NCBI GenBank assembly: GCA_013202965.1
Contig: JABMQZ010000119.1
Span: forward strand, 1 to 51,838
Length of the DNA: 51,838 nucleotides
Direction: 5' to 3'
Source: Bacteroidota bacterium
Lineage (GTDB): Bacteria > Bacteroidota > Bacteroidia > Bacteroidales > B18-G4
The position numbers and the translations under genes were made by a program. The notes beneath the pieces were generated by a model. It saw nothing but the letters and a program-made list of their open reading frames with translations. It was not told the origin of the DNA and did not search any database. Positions 34,462 through 41,640 of the stretch are shown piece by piece (positions within the stretch are counted from its first letter, which is position 1; each line of letters opens with the position of its first letter).

Positions 34462-36195
34462 TTAAAAGCTGCTTGAAAGGGTAAGGGTAATCCCGTTTGC
34501 GGCAGGGACGATGCGACAAACACCTCCAACGCACAGCAGGCCTTCACGCTGCCGGCCGTATGAAAGGGCAATTCTTGATGTGCCCTGCACATAAGCCATG
34601 GCAACAGAGTAATAGTGCAGTTGCATGTCCTTATCCGGGTTGCCGTAATTAAATTCATCAAAAACAGTAAAAAACCATTTGGGTGCAATATTGAATTCTA
34701 ACAACCCTAGAATCCAGTTCCCTTTTATTTTAGTACTACCTTTATCCTGATCAGTATACAAGTGCTGAATTTCCATTCTTAAAGATTTGGTTGGCGTCAA
34801 TTTATAAGTTAAGTCAGCAATGCCTATATGGGCATATATGGTGGGATAATCAGGAGTGCTAACAAAAAGTCCTTCTTCGAGTACAGCTTGATTATATACC
34901 TGGTAAACATATGACAGGAGCATTTTAAACTTGCTGTTAAATTTCCTTGAGATGACAAAATTGAAGGTCTCAAAATATTTGGGTTGTCCTATGCTAAAGA
35001 AATCTGACTTATAACCCAGTGTTCCGGTAGAATCCACAGGGATGCCATCTGCAACAGCCTGCTTGTCGATGTTAAAAATATTTGAATAATTCAATTCGAT
35101 TTTTGTGCCGTATTTCCCTCCAAGCTTTGACTTTTTCGGAATAGTGAAATTGATCTGTCCCTGTATGCCCATTTCGCCATTTGCTTGCGTAGCATAAGGA
35201 TAAATTGTTGCCAGACTGTATGCCTGGGGCCGTGTAAGCGGAGGCAGGTAATTGATATCAAGGGCCTCTCCAAGCTCACTGCTTCTCGATTTATAGCTCA
35301 TGTTATCGATGCGTTTCCCCGATAAAGAAACCCCAAGCCCTTTACGTGAATAGGAGAATGTTGCGAGCAAGGATTCTCCATTCTTGTAAATGTAATTGTT
35401 CATGGCTGAAGGGTTGTTGATCTTGTAAGCGTATTCAGCATTGAACTGGAAACCGCCATGGATCAACCTCAGCCTTCCGGCATATGCAGCTACATTGGAT
35501 GGAAGATTGTATTTATATATGACGGTGTCACGAACAAGGGTTTTGTCTTTGACCTTTTCATAATTACTCACAAAGCTTCCCCCGATAATGATCTTTGTCT
35601 TGAAATCGGCCATCCCGCTAAACATTTCGTTCAGGTAGAACTCGGCATCCAGGCCGCGAACAATTCCCCTGTTGCCATTCGCGTAAGGTTCCCAGTAATA
35701 ACGTTGTGTGCCGATCAATCCTTTCAGCATAATTCCCTTATATGGTTGGAATTTTACGCGGGCACCCCTGATGGAATTATCATAGCCCAGGGTCCATTCC
35801 TCGTAACTTCTCAATACAAGCCCGTTGCCGAATTGTTCATAGAAATTACCTACCGTGATCTGGATATTTTTAAATTGATATTCTGCGAAGTAATACGGGA
35901 TACCATGACCTTCGTATTTTGCATTATATCCTGCAATAGGAGGAAGATAAGCTTCATAGCGAAAGCCGGCACGGAAATTCCCATTGGTATATATAATGTT
36001 ACCGAAACCATTCATTCTGAATAGCTTTCCATCAAGGGTTGAGTCGGTAATACCCAGTTTATCATCCTGAATATAGTATTGGCCATCAAACTGGAAGCTT
36101 CCCGTTACCCTTCCGTTGTCAATAAAATTCTGAGCGTTCAGAGCGGTAGAAAAAAGCATGAAGCCAGTGATCAATACAACTAATAAATTCTTCAT
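34462..36195 (-). CDS. DUF6029 family outer-membrane beta-barrel protein
   Basis: A 577-residue protein. A signal peptide ends near LNAQ (22). The rest is a series of amphipathic beta strands with aromatic girdle residues (for example GNFRAGFRYEAYL, GIPYYFAEYQFKNIQI) and a final strand ending in Phe (ITLTLSSSF), as expected for an outer-membrane barrel. DUF6029 genes commonly neighbour Omp28 and TlpA genes, as here: 12 bp before the Omp28 gene and 40 bp after the TlpA gene. The trio may form an envelope thiol-handling or transport unit; its substrate is unknown. Confidence 0.8.
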   Translation of the reverse strand: MKNLLVVLITGFMLFSTALNAQNFIDNGRVTGSFQFDGQYYIQDDKLGITDSTLDGKLFRMNGFGNIIYTNGNFRAGFRYEAYLPPIAGYNAKYEGHGIPYYFAEYQFKNIQITVGNFYEQFGNGLVLRSYEEWTLGYDNSIRGARVKFQPYKGIMLKGLIGTQRYYWEPYANGNRGIVRGLDAEFYLNEMFSGMADFKTKIIIGGSFVSNYEKVKDKTLVRDTVIYKYNLPSNVAAYAGRLRLIHGGFQFNAEYAYKINNPSAMNNYIYKNGESLLATFSYSRKGLGVSLSGKRIDNMSYKSRSSELGEALDINYLPPLTRPQAYSLATIYPYATQANGEMGIQGQINFTIPKKSKLGGKYGTKIELNYSNIFNIDKQAVADGIPVDSTGTLGYKSDFFSIGQPKYFETFNFVISRKFNSKFKMLLSYVYQVYNQAVLEEGLFVSTPDYPTIYAHIGIADLTYKLTPTKSLRMEIQHLYTDQDKGSTKIKGNWILGLLEFNIAPKWFFTVFDEFNYGNPDKDMQLHYYSVAMAYVQGTSRIALSYGRQREGLLCVGGVCRIVPAANGITLTLSSSF

Positions 36196-36235
36196 TGTTT
36201 TTGGTTCTGTTTTGGTGATTGATGATCAGGATGGC

Positions 36236-36763
36236 TTAGTGTGCATCTATTTGCTGTCCTGCAATGACTTTACGTACATTTTCGATCAACTGGAGTTCGC
36301 CGCCTTCTGAAAAGGAAGTATGCTGCCATACAATATTGCCATCTCCATCGAGGATAAATGTATGTGGGATCATGTTTACGTTCATGGCACGTTTAAAATC
36401 ACCGTTCACATCGAGCAGGATTTCATAATCCCAGTCGTTGCCATCAGCGAAAGGTTTTACGTTGGAGCTGGATCTGGCATCATCAATGGATACGGCTATC
36501 AGCTTCACACCGGTTTCTTCCTGCCAGTCGATGTATTCATCAGCAATGGTACTCAGTTCTTTGATACAGGGCTTGCACCAGAGTGCCCAGAAGCTCAGGA
36601 TAATGGGTTTTCCATCATTGCTGATATCTGCAGTGTTGAAGGGATCACCACCTGCTGTCCTGAGGTTGATGGAAGGTAGCTTTCGCCCCTGTTTTTCTTC
36701 ATTCTGAGAATATACTGACATTCCAATGAGCAGCGCCAGGATGATCATACTGATCTTTTTCAT
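36236..36763 (-). CDS. TlpA-family periplasmic thioredoxin
   Basis: A 175-residue secreted thioredoxin-fold protein. A signal peptide ends near YSQ (20). The active site WCKPC (Cys63 and Cys66) follows IILSFWAL, and the cis-proline loop is seen in NMIPHTFILD. TlpA/ResA proteins usually reduce disulfides outside the cytoplasm. It is first in the operon TlpA, DUF6029, Omp28. The Omp28 protein also has a C-x-x-C pair, so the two could act on each other or on a shared partner. Confidence 0.9.
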   Translation of the reverse strand: MKKISMIILALLIGMSVYSQNEEKQGRKLPSINLRTAGGDPFNTADISNDGKPIILSFWALWCKPCIKELSTIADEYIDWQEETGVKLIAVSIDDARSSSNVKPFADGNDWDYEILLDVNGDFKRAMNVNMIPHTFILDGDGNIVWQHTSFSEGGELQLIENVRKVIAGQQIDAH

Positions 36764-36811
36764 ATTATCTGATTTATATATGTTTGATGTTGTTTAATAA
36801 AAAACAAAAGC

Positions 36812-36819
36812 CAAATGTA
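36812..36819 (-). promoter_or_regulatory. -7 box for the TlpA/DUF6029/Omp28 operon
   Basis: The minus strand reads TACATTTG, giving a leader of about 45 bases before the ATG at 36763. Confidence 0.5.
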
Positions 36820-36830
36820 TAAAGAAATAA

Positions 36831-37811
36831 TTACATAAATACTTCCAGCACCTTTGTTTTCTCCAATGGGTTCAGGATGATCTTTTCCATGATGGCGGGG
36901 ATCAGGATCAACTCACCACGGGTGAATGCATATTGTTCTCCTTCACATTGAATAAACCCCTGGCCTTCTGTACAAAGCAATGCCACAAACGAATCAATGA
37001 CACTGTAATCTTTCTCGATGGCATGCTTCTCCATGGAGATCAGGTTTGTTGTGAAATGCTCGCTCGTAGCAAGCCTGACGGTTTTATCATCTTCACGTGG
37101 ATAATCGGTTCCGTATTTATCATGTAGCTCAAAATCGATGGCATCCAGGGCTTCATCAATATGCAATTCCCTGCTATTTCCTTCACTGTCGGTGCGGTCC
37201 CAGTCGTAAATGCGGTATGTGGTATCGGAGGTTTCCTGTATTTCAGCAAGCAATATGCCCGGTCCCAACGCATGTATCCTGCCTGCGGGCATGAAAAACA
37301 CATCGCCGGGTGCTACCCGCTCCAGGTTCATGATCTCCGGAAGGCTATTGTTGTGAAGGTATTCAAGATATTGGTTTTTATCCAGTTTCCTGTTGAAGCC
37401 GCTGATCAGCTGTGCATTCTTATCGGCACCAAGCACATACCACATTTCTGTTTTCCCCCGGCCAATCTTCCTTTTTGCTGCAAGCTCGTCATCAGGGTGA
37501 ACCTGGATGGAGAGCCAGTCGCTGGCATCAATCAGTTTAATCAGTACAGGAAATTCATTGCCGAATTTTTCATAAACCTCATCACCTACCAGGTCATACA
37601 TGTAAACCTCAAGGAGTTCATTCAGCTCATTGCCTGCCAGAAATCCATTGGCAACGATGCTTGGATTGCCATCCACGCCTGAAAGCATCCATGCTTCGCC
37701 GCAATTGGGTAAAGGAGCATAATCCAGCCCCATAACGGTTCTGATCTTATCTCCCCCCCAGATCTTGTCCTTGAAAACAGCTTTGAATTTTAATGGATAC
37801 AGTCCGCTCAT
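36831..37811 (-). CDS. manA: Mannose-6-phosphate isomerase, type I
   Basis: A 326-residue zinc-dependent cupin enzyme that interconverts mannose 6-phosphate and fructose 6-phosphate, supplying GDP-mannose for surface glycans. Marks: PLKFKAVFKDKIWGG at the start, the zinc ligands in LSIQVHPDDELA, GKTEMWYVL and the active-site loop MPAGRIHALGPGILLAEIQ. I chose the ATG at 37811. A TTG further up (37877) lies upstream of the -7 box at 37839-37846. It diverges from the LOG-family gene and may feed the glycosyltransferases encoded elsewhere in the window. Confidence 0.93.
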   Translation of the reverse strand: MSGLYPLKFKAVFKDKIWGGDKIRTVMGLDYAPLPNCGEAWMLSGVDGNPSIVANGFLAGNELNELLEVYMYDLVGDEVYEKFGNEFPVLIKLIDASDWLSIQVHPDDELAAKRKIGRGKTEMWYVLGADKNAQLISGFNRKLDKNQYLEYLHNNSLPEIMNLERVAPGDVFFMPAGRIHALGPGILLAEIQETSDTTYRIYDWDRTDSEGNSRELHIDEALDAIDFELHDKYGTDYPREDDKTVRLATSEHFTTNLISMEKHAIEKDYSVIDSFVALLCTEGQGFIQCEGEQYAFTRGELILIPAIMEKIILNPLEKTKVLEVFM

Positions 37812-37823
37812 GCTTATTTTGTT

Positions 37824-37846
37824 TATCTTTGGTTGAAACAAAGGTA
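37824..37846. promoter_or_regulatory. Divergent -7 boxes for manA (-) and the LOG gene (+)
   Basis: The plus strand has TATCTTTG at 37824-37831 and the minus strand has TACCTTTG at 37839-37846. The boxes are 7 bp apart and face away from their opposite gene, so the two polymerases would overlap. The LOG leader would contain the hairpin repeat at 37884-37930. Confidence 0.5.
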
Positions 37847-37883
37847 AATATTTTCCACCTTCGAAAGATTCAATCAAGTGATT

Positions 37884-37930
37884 CCTCGTGGCTTGCCGCG
37901 AGGATAATCAATTTCAAAGATTTTTTTATT
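37884..37930 (+). repeat. Hairpin repeat, copy 2
   Basis: The hairpin CCTCG-TGGC-TT-GCCG-CGAGG (37884-37903) is followed by the same 27-bp tail seen at 44-70. The inner stem differs from copy 1 but still pairs, which points to selection for the folded form. It lies in the 5' region of the LOG gene. Confidence 0.65.
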
Positions 37931-37952
37931 AATCAGGCCAATAATAATTTAG

Positions 37953-38543
37953 ATGAACAAGATTTGTGTATTCTGCGGCTCAAGCAGAGGTATCTTGGAA
38001 GCATATTCACAGCAGGCAGAAATGCTGGCTGAGGTGCTCGTCGAACAAGGGATTGAATTGGTATATGGCGGAGCCAATATCGGCCTGATGAAAGCCATAG
38101 CCGACAGGGTGCTTGCCTTGGGTGGAAGGGTAACAGGAGTGATGCCGGGATACCTCGCGCAAAAGGAAATATTGCATGAAGGAATGACGGAAACCATTCT
38201 TGTGGAGGATATGCAGGAACGTAAGAAGATCATGGAAGAGCTTTCCGATGGTTTTATTACCATGCCCGGAGGCTTTGGCACCATGGATGAATTGTTCGAG
38301 ATGCTTAGCTGGAACCAGCTTGGCTTGATCCATAAGCCGCTTGGGATATTTAATATTGAACACTATTTTGATGCCCTTCTTGCCTGGCTCGATCATGCTG
38401 TTGAGATGAAATTTGTCAGGCCGGAACACCGTGCCAATATATTGGTGAGCGCAGACCCTGAAGCTTTGGTGAAAGATATGTTGGAGTACACGGAACAGGT
38501 GGCTGAAAAATGGGTGGATAGCTTAAAGAAAAAAGGATACTGA
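37953..38543 (+). CDS. LOG-family protein (TIGR00730; cytokinin-riboside-phosphate phosphoribohydrolase-like)
   Basis: A 196-residue Rossmann-like protein. The nucleotide-binding signature PGGFGTMDE (105-113) and the conserved MQERK (87-91) with its catalytic Arg and Glu are both intact. The start KICVFCGSSRG and VYGGANIGLMKAIAD are typical. Characterised relatives cleave the N-glycosidic bond of nucleoside 5'-monophosphates, releasing the base and ribose 5-phosphate; in bacteria they act on AMP or cytokinin precursors. It is divergent from manA and followed by a hairpin element. Confidence 0.92.
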   Translation: MNKICVFCGSSRGILEAYSQQAEMLAEVLVEQGIELVYGGANIGLMKAIADRVLALGGRVTGVMPGYLAQKEILHEGMTETILVEDMQERKKIMEELSDGFITMPGGFGTMDELFEMLSWNQLGLIHKPLGIFNIEHYFDALLAWLDHAVEMKFVRPEHRANILVSADPEALVKDMLEYTEQVAEKWVDSLKKKGY

Positions 38544-38545
38544 TT

Positions 38546-38668
38546 AGTGTTCGTCCATAAAGTCCGCTATCTTCGTTATGCTTGCCCTCAAAATGGTCAT
38601 TCACTCAAGTGAACTCATATTTTTCGGGCTGCACAAGCCTTGTTAGCGAACTTTCTGAATCAAACACT
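38546..38668. mobile_element. MITE-like 123-bp inverted-repeat element
   Basis: The ends read AGTGTTCG and, inverted, AGTGTTTG. The two halves are imperfect inverted copies over about 60 bp each, folding around a central TTCACT-CA-AGTGAA dyad (38600-38613). Shared words include AAAGTCCGCTA versus AAAGTTCGCTA. It contains no gene. No clear target-site duplication is visible. The left end lies 3 bp after the LOG stop codon. Confidence 0.6.
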
Positions 38669-38707
38669 TGGCTGTAAAGAAAGGCACTAATTATTAGGGG
38701 GATACAA

Positions 38708-39721
38708 ATGAAAGCCTCATATTTTTCTGTGGAACAGGATCATAAGGTCCGATGTACCTTATGCCCGCATGAGTGTCTTCTCAAAGTGGGGCAGGCAGGA
38801 GTTTGCAGGGTAAGGCGGAATGTGAAGGGACAGCTCATCAGTGAAAACTATGGGAAGCTTTGCTCATTGCATCTGGATCCTATTGAAAAAAAGCCACTGT
38901 ATCATTTTTATCCCGGAAAAAATATCTTTTCTGTGGGAAGCGTAGGCTGTAATCTTCATTGCCGCTTTTGCCAGAACTGGGAGATCTCCCAGACTTCCGT
39001 TAAGGATTATCCATACCTGAAGGCATATTCACCTGAAGCCATCTTGGATATTGCTGCCACGAAGCCAGGAAACTCCGGTATTGCATACACCTATAATGAG
39101 CCTACCGTCTGGTTTGAGTTCATGATGGATATTGCAAGACTGTCAGCCGAAAAGGGTATGAAAAATGTAATGGTAACCAATGGGTTTATCAAGCCGGATC
39201 CCTTGAAGGAGTTGCTTCATGTGATGCATGCCTTCAGCGTTGACCTTAAGGCTTTTACAGAGTCGTTTTACAAGCATCTGACTTCCTCAAGCCTGAAGCC
39301 TGTACTGGAATCTTTGAAGATCATCAGGCAATCCGGCAGGCACCTGGAGGTCACCAATCTGCTGATCCCGGGTGAGAATGATAATGAAAAGGATTTCAGG
39401 GAGATGATGAAATGGATACAGGCTGAACTCGGCCCGGATACCGTGTTGCATATCTCCCGCTTCTTTCCTACCTATAAGCTGATGCATCATGCTACACCGG
39501 AAACATTGTTGTTTAAGTTCTATGAGATTGCAAGGGAGTATCTGAATTTTGTATACATGGGAAACGTAGGAACAGATAAAGGCCGGGACACTGACTGCCC
39601 GGAATGCGGCAACAAAGTGATCAGTCGTTCAGGATACCGGACTTCCATTACAGGACTGGATGAACATGGCGGATGCAAAAACTGCGGACAGCAGATTCCT
39701 GTTGTTCTATCCGGCTCGTAA
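38708..39721 (+). CDS. amrS: AmmeMemoRadiSam-system radical SAM enzyme
   Basis: A 337-residue radical SAM protein. An N-terminal Cys cluster (CTLCPHECLLKVGQAGVC, 16-33) precedes the iron-sulfur motif CNLHCRFC with Cys81, Cys85 and Cys88 (the C-x3-C-x2-C pattern). GIAYTYNEPTVWFEF and MVTNGFI are typical of AmrS. A C-terminal zinc-ribbon-like segment follows (CPECGNKV and GGCKNCG). The usual partners, AmmeMemoRadiSam proteins A and B, are not adjacent. The family may modify a substrate protein or metabolite; its product is not firmly known. A GGGGG run precedes the ATG. The stop is followed by heptamer array H. Confidence 0.88.
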   Translation: MKASYFSVEQDHKVRCTLCPHECLLKVGQAGVCRVRRNVKGQLISENYGKLCSLHLDPIEKKPLYHFYPGKNIFSVGSVGCNLHCRFCQNWEISQTSVKDYPYLKAYSPEAILDIAATKPGNSGIAYTYNEPTVWFEFMMDIARLSAEKGMKNVMVTNGFIKPDPLKELLHVMHAFSVDLKAFTESFYKHLTSSSLKPVLESLKIIRQSGRHLEVTNLLIPGENDNEKDFREMMKWIQAELGPDTVLHISRFFPTYKLMHHATPETLLFKFYEIAREYLNFVYMGNVGTDKGRDTDCPECGNKVISRSGYRTSITGLDEHGGCKNCGQQIPVVLSGS

Positions 39722-39736
39722 TATTCGTTCCTCGTT

Positions 39737-39820
39737 ATTCGCTATTCGCTATTCGCTATTCGCTATTCGCTATTCGCTATTCGCTATTCGCTATTCACTA
39801 TTCGCTATTCACTATTCGAT
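39737..39820. repeat. Heptamer array H: twelve ATTCGCT-type units
   Basis: Twelve contiguous 7-bp units: ATTCGCT eight times, then ATTCACT, ATTCGCT, ATTCACT and ATTCGAT. It lies 16 bp after the radical SAM gene. Reading the complement gives AGCGAAT, the same family as arrays A and I in the opposite orientation. Confidence 0.95.
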
Positions 39821-39850
39821 ATTCTTTTGTGCTAAGTACACCAATATGTC

Positions 39851-39858
39851 TATTTTTG
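39851..39858 (+). promoter_or_regulatory. -7 box for the kinase/deaminase pair
   Basis: TATTTTTG fits the consensus and lies 16 bp before the ATG at 39874. Confidence 0.5.
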
Positions 39859-39873
39859 CAGAAATATTAATTT

Positions 39874-40458
39874 ATGATCATCATTGGCATCACCGGAACT
39901 CTGGGTGCGGGCAAAGGCACCATTGTCGACTTCCTGACTGAAGAGGAAGGCTTTGAACATTATTCGGTCCGTAACTATCTCCTGGTTGAGATGAAACGCC
40001 TTGGAATGCCTGAAAACAGGGATTCCATGACATCCCTTGCCAATAAGCTGCGTGCTGCCTTCGGGTCTTCATATATTATTGATAAATTGTATGAAAAGGC
40101 ATTGGAAAGCCACCACAATTGTGTCATAGAAAGCATTCGTACGCCCGGTGAGATCCTCTCCCTCAAGAGAAAATTGGATTTCTACCTCTTTGCTGTTGAT
40201 GCGGAGCAAAAAACCAGGTTTAAGAGAATAAAAAAGCGTGCATCTGAAACTGACAGGGTCAACTTTAAGGAATTTGTTACGAATGAAATGAGGGAAATGG
40301 AATCTGATGACCCTCATAAGCAGAACCTGTCGAAGTGCATCGAAATGGCAGATTATATATTCCGAAATGATAGTAGTGTTAAGGATTTATTGAAAAAAGT
40401 TAAAGCTGCCACTGATGAAATAAAAAAGATTGTTGAAAATGACAAAAGAAAAGACTAA
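39874..40458 (+). CDS. P-loop nucleotide-kinase-like protein (AAA/dephospho-CoA-kinase-like)
   Basis: A 194-residue P-loop protein. The Walker A is GTLGAGKGT (8-16), which with its preceding IIIGIT resembles nucleoside-monophosphate and dephospho-CoA kinases. A lid-like region (RFKRIKKRASETDR) has basic residues for phosphate binding. The C-terminus is charged and helical. Its 3' end overlaps the dCMP deaminase gene by 20 bp, so the two are translationally coupled and probably work in deoxynucleotide metabolism. Its substrate cannot be named from sequence alone. Confidence 0.75.
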   Translation: MIIIGITGTLGAGKGTIVDFLTEEEGFEHYSVRNYLLVEMKRLGMPENRDSMTSLANKLRAAFGSSYIIDKLYEKALESHHNCVIESIRTPGEILSLKRKLDFYLFAVDAEQKTRFKRIKKRASETDRVNFKEFVTNEMREMESDDPHKQNLSKCIEMADYIFRNDSSVKDLLKKVKAATDEIKKIVENDKRKD

Positions 40459-40936
40459 GCACCTTCGTCCTTCCTGGGATGAATATTTTATGGATCTTGC
40501 CAATACGGCTGCTAAGCGGGCTACTTGCGACAGGGGCCGTAGCGGCTGCGTGATCGTAAAGGAAAAACAGGTCTTGGTTACTGGCTACGTTGGATCACCC
40601 AGGGGAATGCCCCATTGTGATGAGGCAGGTCATTTATTTAAGAAGGTGTACCATGAAGATGGCAGTGTAACACAACATTGTGTGAGAACGGTTCATGCAG
40701 AACAGAATGCCATTTGCCAGGCTGCCCGCAGAGGGATTGCCTTGAATCATGGAACCCTGTATTGCAAGATGACTCCCTGTCGCACCTGTGCCATGCTCAT
40801 CATCAACTGTGGCATCGACAGGGTGGTCTGTGAGAAGAAGTACCATGCCGGGAGAGAATCCGAAGAATTGTTCAGGGATGCCGGAGTAGAACTTTATTAT
40901 TTTAATGATGAAGTGGAGCGGTATGATAATCAGTAG
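40439..40936 (+). CDS. Deoxycytidylate (dCMP) deaminase family protein
   Basis: A 165-residue zinc deaminase. Zinc and catalytic residues are in VHAEQNAI (His ligand and proton-shuttle Glu) and in TPCRTCAMLIINCGI (two Cys ligands). A further Cys/His pair lies in GMPHCDEAGH, typical of dCMP deaminases rather than tRNA deaminases. The reaction gives dUMP for thymidylate synthesis. I chose the ATG at 40439; a TTG 9 bp upstream is possible. It overlaps the P-loop kinase gene. Confidence 0.88.
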   Translation: MTKEKTKHLRPSWDEYFMDLANTAAKRATCDRGRSGCVIVKEKQVLVTGYVGSPRGMPHCDEAGHLFKKVYHEDGSVTQHCVRTVHAEQNAICQAARRGIALNHGTLYCKMTPCRTCAMLIINCGIDRVVCEKKYHAGRESEELFRDAGVELYYFNDEVERYDNQ

Positions 40937-40991
40937 AATAACGAATAGCGAATGAAGAATATCGAATAAAGAATAAAGAATATCGAATAAA
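40936..40991. repeat. Heptamer array I: GAATANN units
   Basis: Eight 7-bp units: GAATAAC, GAATAGC, GAATGAA, GAATATC, GAATAAA, GAATAAA, GAATATC, GAATAAA. It begins with the last base of the deaminase stop codon. Confidence 0.85.
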
Positions 40992-41030
40992 GAAAATTAC
41001 ATTATAAATTATAAAAACAGAATTGTAAAT

Positions 41031-41435
41031 TTAGTACTTAGGCACTTCTCCCCAGAAGTTGGTATACAAATCAGCATCTTCCCCGAATGATTCAATTTTC
41101 TCTCCCTGTATCTTGTATGTGCATCTCTGGCCAATGATCTCTGAAAAAACAATGTCGTATTCTTCACCCCTGGTATCTACCATAATAACCCTGGCCAGGT
41201 TTTTATGATCCTTATAATCTCCCAGGTCTTCATGGCAAACAGGACAGAAGATATCGACTTTTTGACCTTCAGAAAGTTTAAAAGCCGAGTGGGTAGTTGC
41301 TGAATACTCCCCTAGTTCAGGACTTAGAAGAAGCAGTCCGGATGGACCTTCGGCAGGCCTGGCAAGCACAACGATCTTCTTGTTGGGAACAAGCTGGCAC
41401 CTGCATTTTGGACAAAGGAAATTATTTTCTCTCAT
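41031..41435 (-). CDS. Small zinc-ribbon-like protein of unknown function
   Basis: A 134-residue soluble protein. Two C-x-x-C knuckles, CPKC (about 8-11) and CPVC (about 64-67), would form one zinc site. A further Cys stands in GQRCTYKI. No membrane or signal segment is seen. The body mixes beta-like stretches (KIVVLARP, YDIVFSEIIG) and ends with LYTNFWGEVPKY. I recognise no named family. It stands alone between the kinase/deaminase genes and the fusion gene. Confidence 0.65.
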   Translation of the reverse strand: MRENNFLCPKCRCQLVPNKKIVVLARPAEGPSGLLLLSPELGEYSATTHSAFKLSEGQKVDIFCPVCHEDLGDYKDHKNLARVIMVDTRGEEYDIVFSEIIGQRCTYKIQGEKIESFGEDADLYTNFWGEVPKY

Positions 41436-41640
41436 GGTTTATGCCATTTCTTAGTTCTAGCAAATTTAAGAAAATGGATGAAGAATGTAAAGAGATATCC
41501 AAGATTTATTAGTTTACTACGAAAAATCATGCCCTAGGTGCGTGCTTTCCCAAAGCTCCGGGTTCTCGGCAGGTATTTTACCTTTAATCAGTGAGACTCT
41601 TGTTTAATTGAAGAACGCAATTCTCATCTACCTTACTCTC

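Noticed and set aside
37812-37877. TTG-started extension of mannose-6-phosphate isomerase
   Set aside because: It lies upstream of the -7 box, and the extra residues have no family similarity.
39673-39870. Open frame encoding repeated FAIRYSL-type peptide across heptamer array H
   Set aside because: The peptide is only the translation of the 7-bp repeats; all frames through such an array stay open, and there is no independent start signal.
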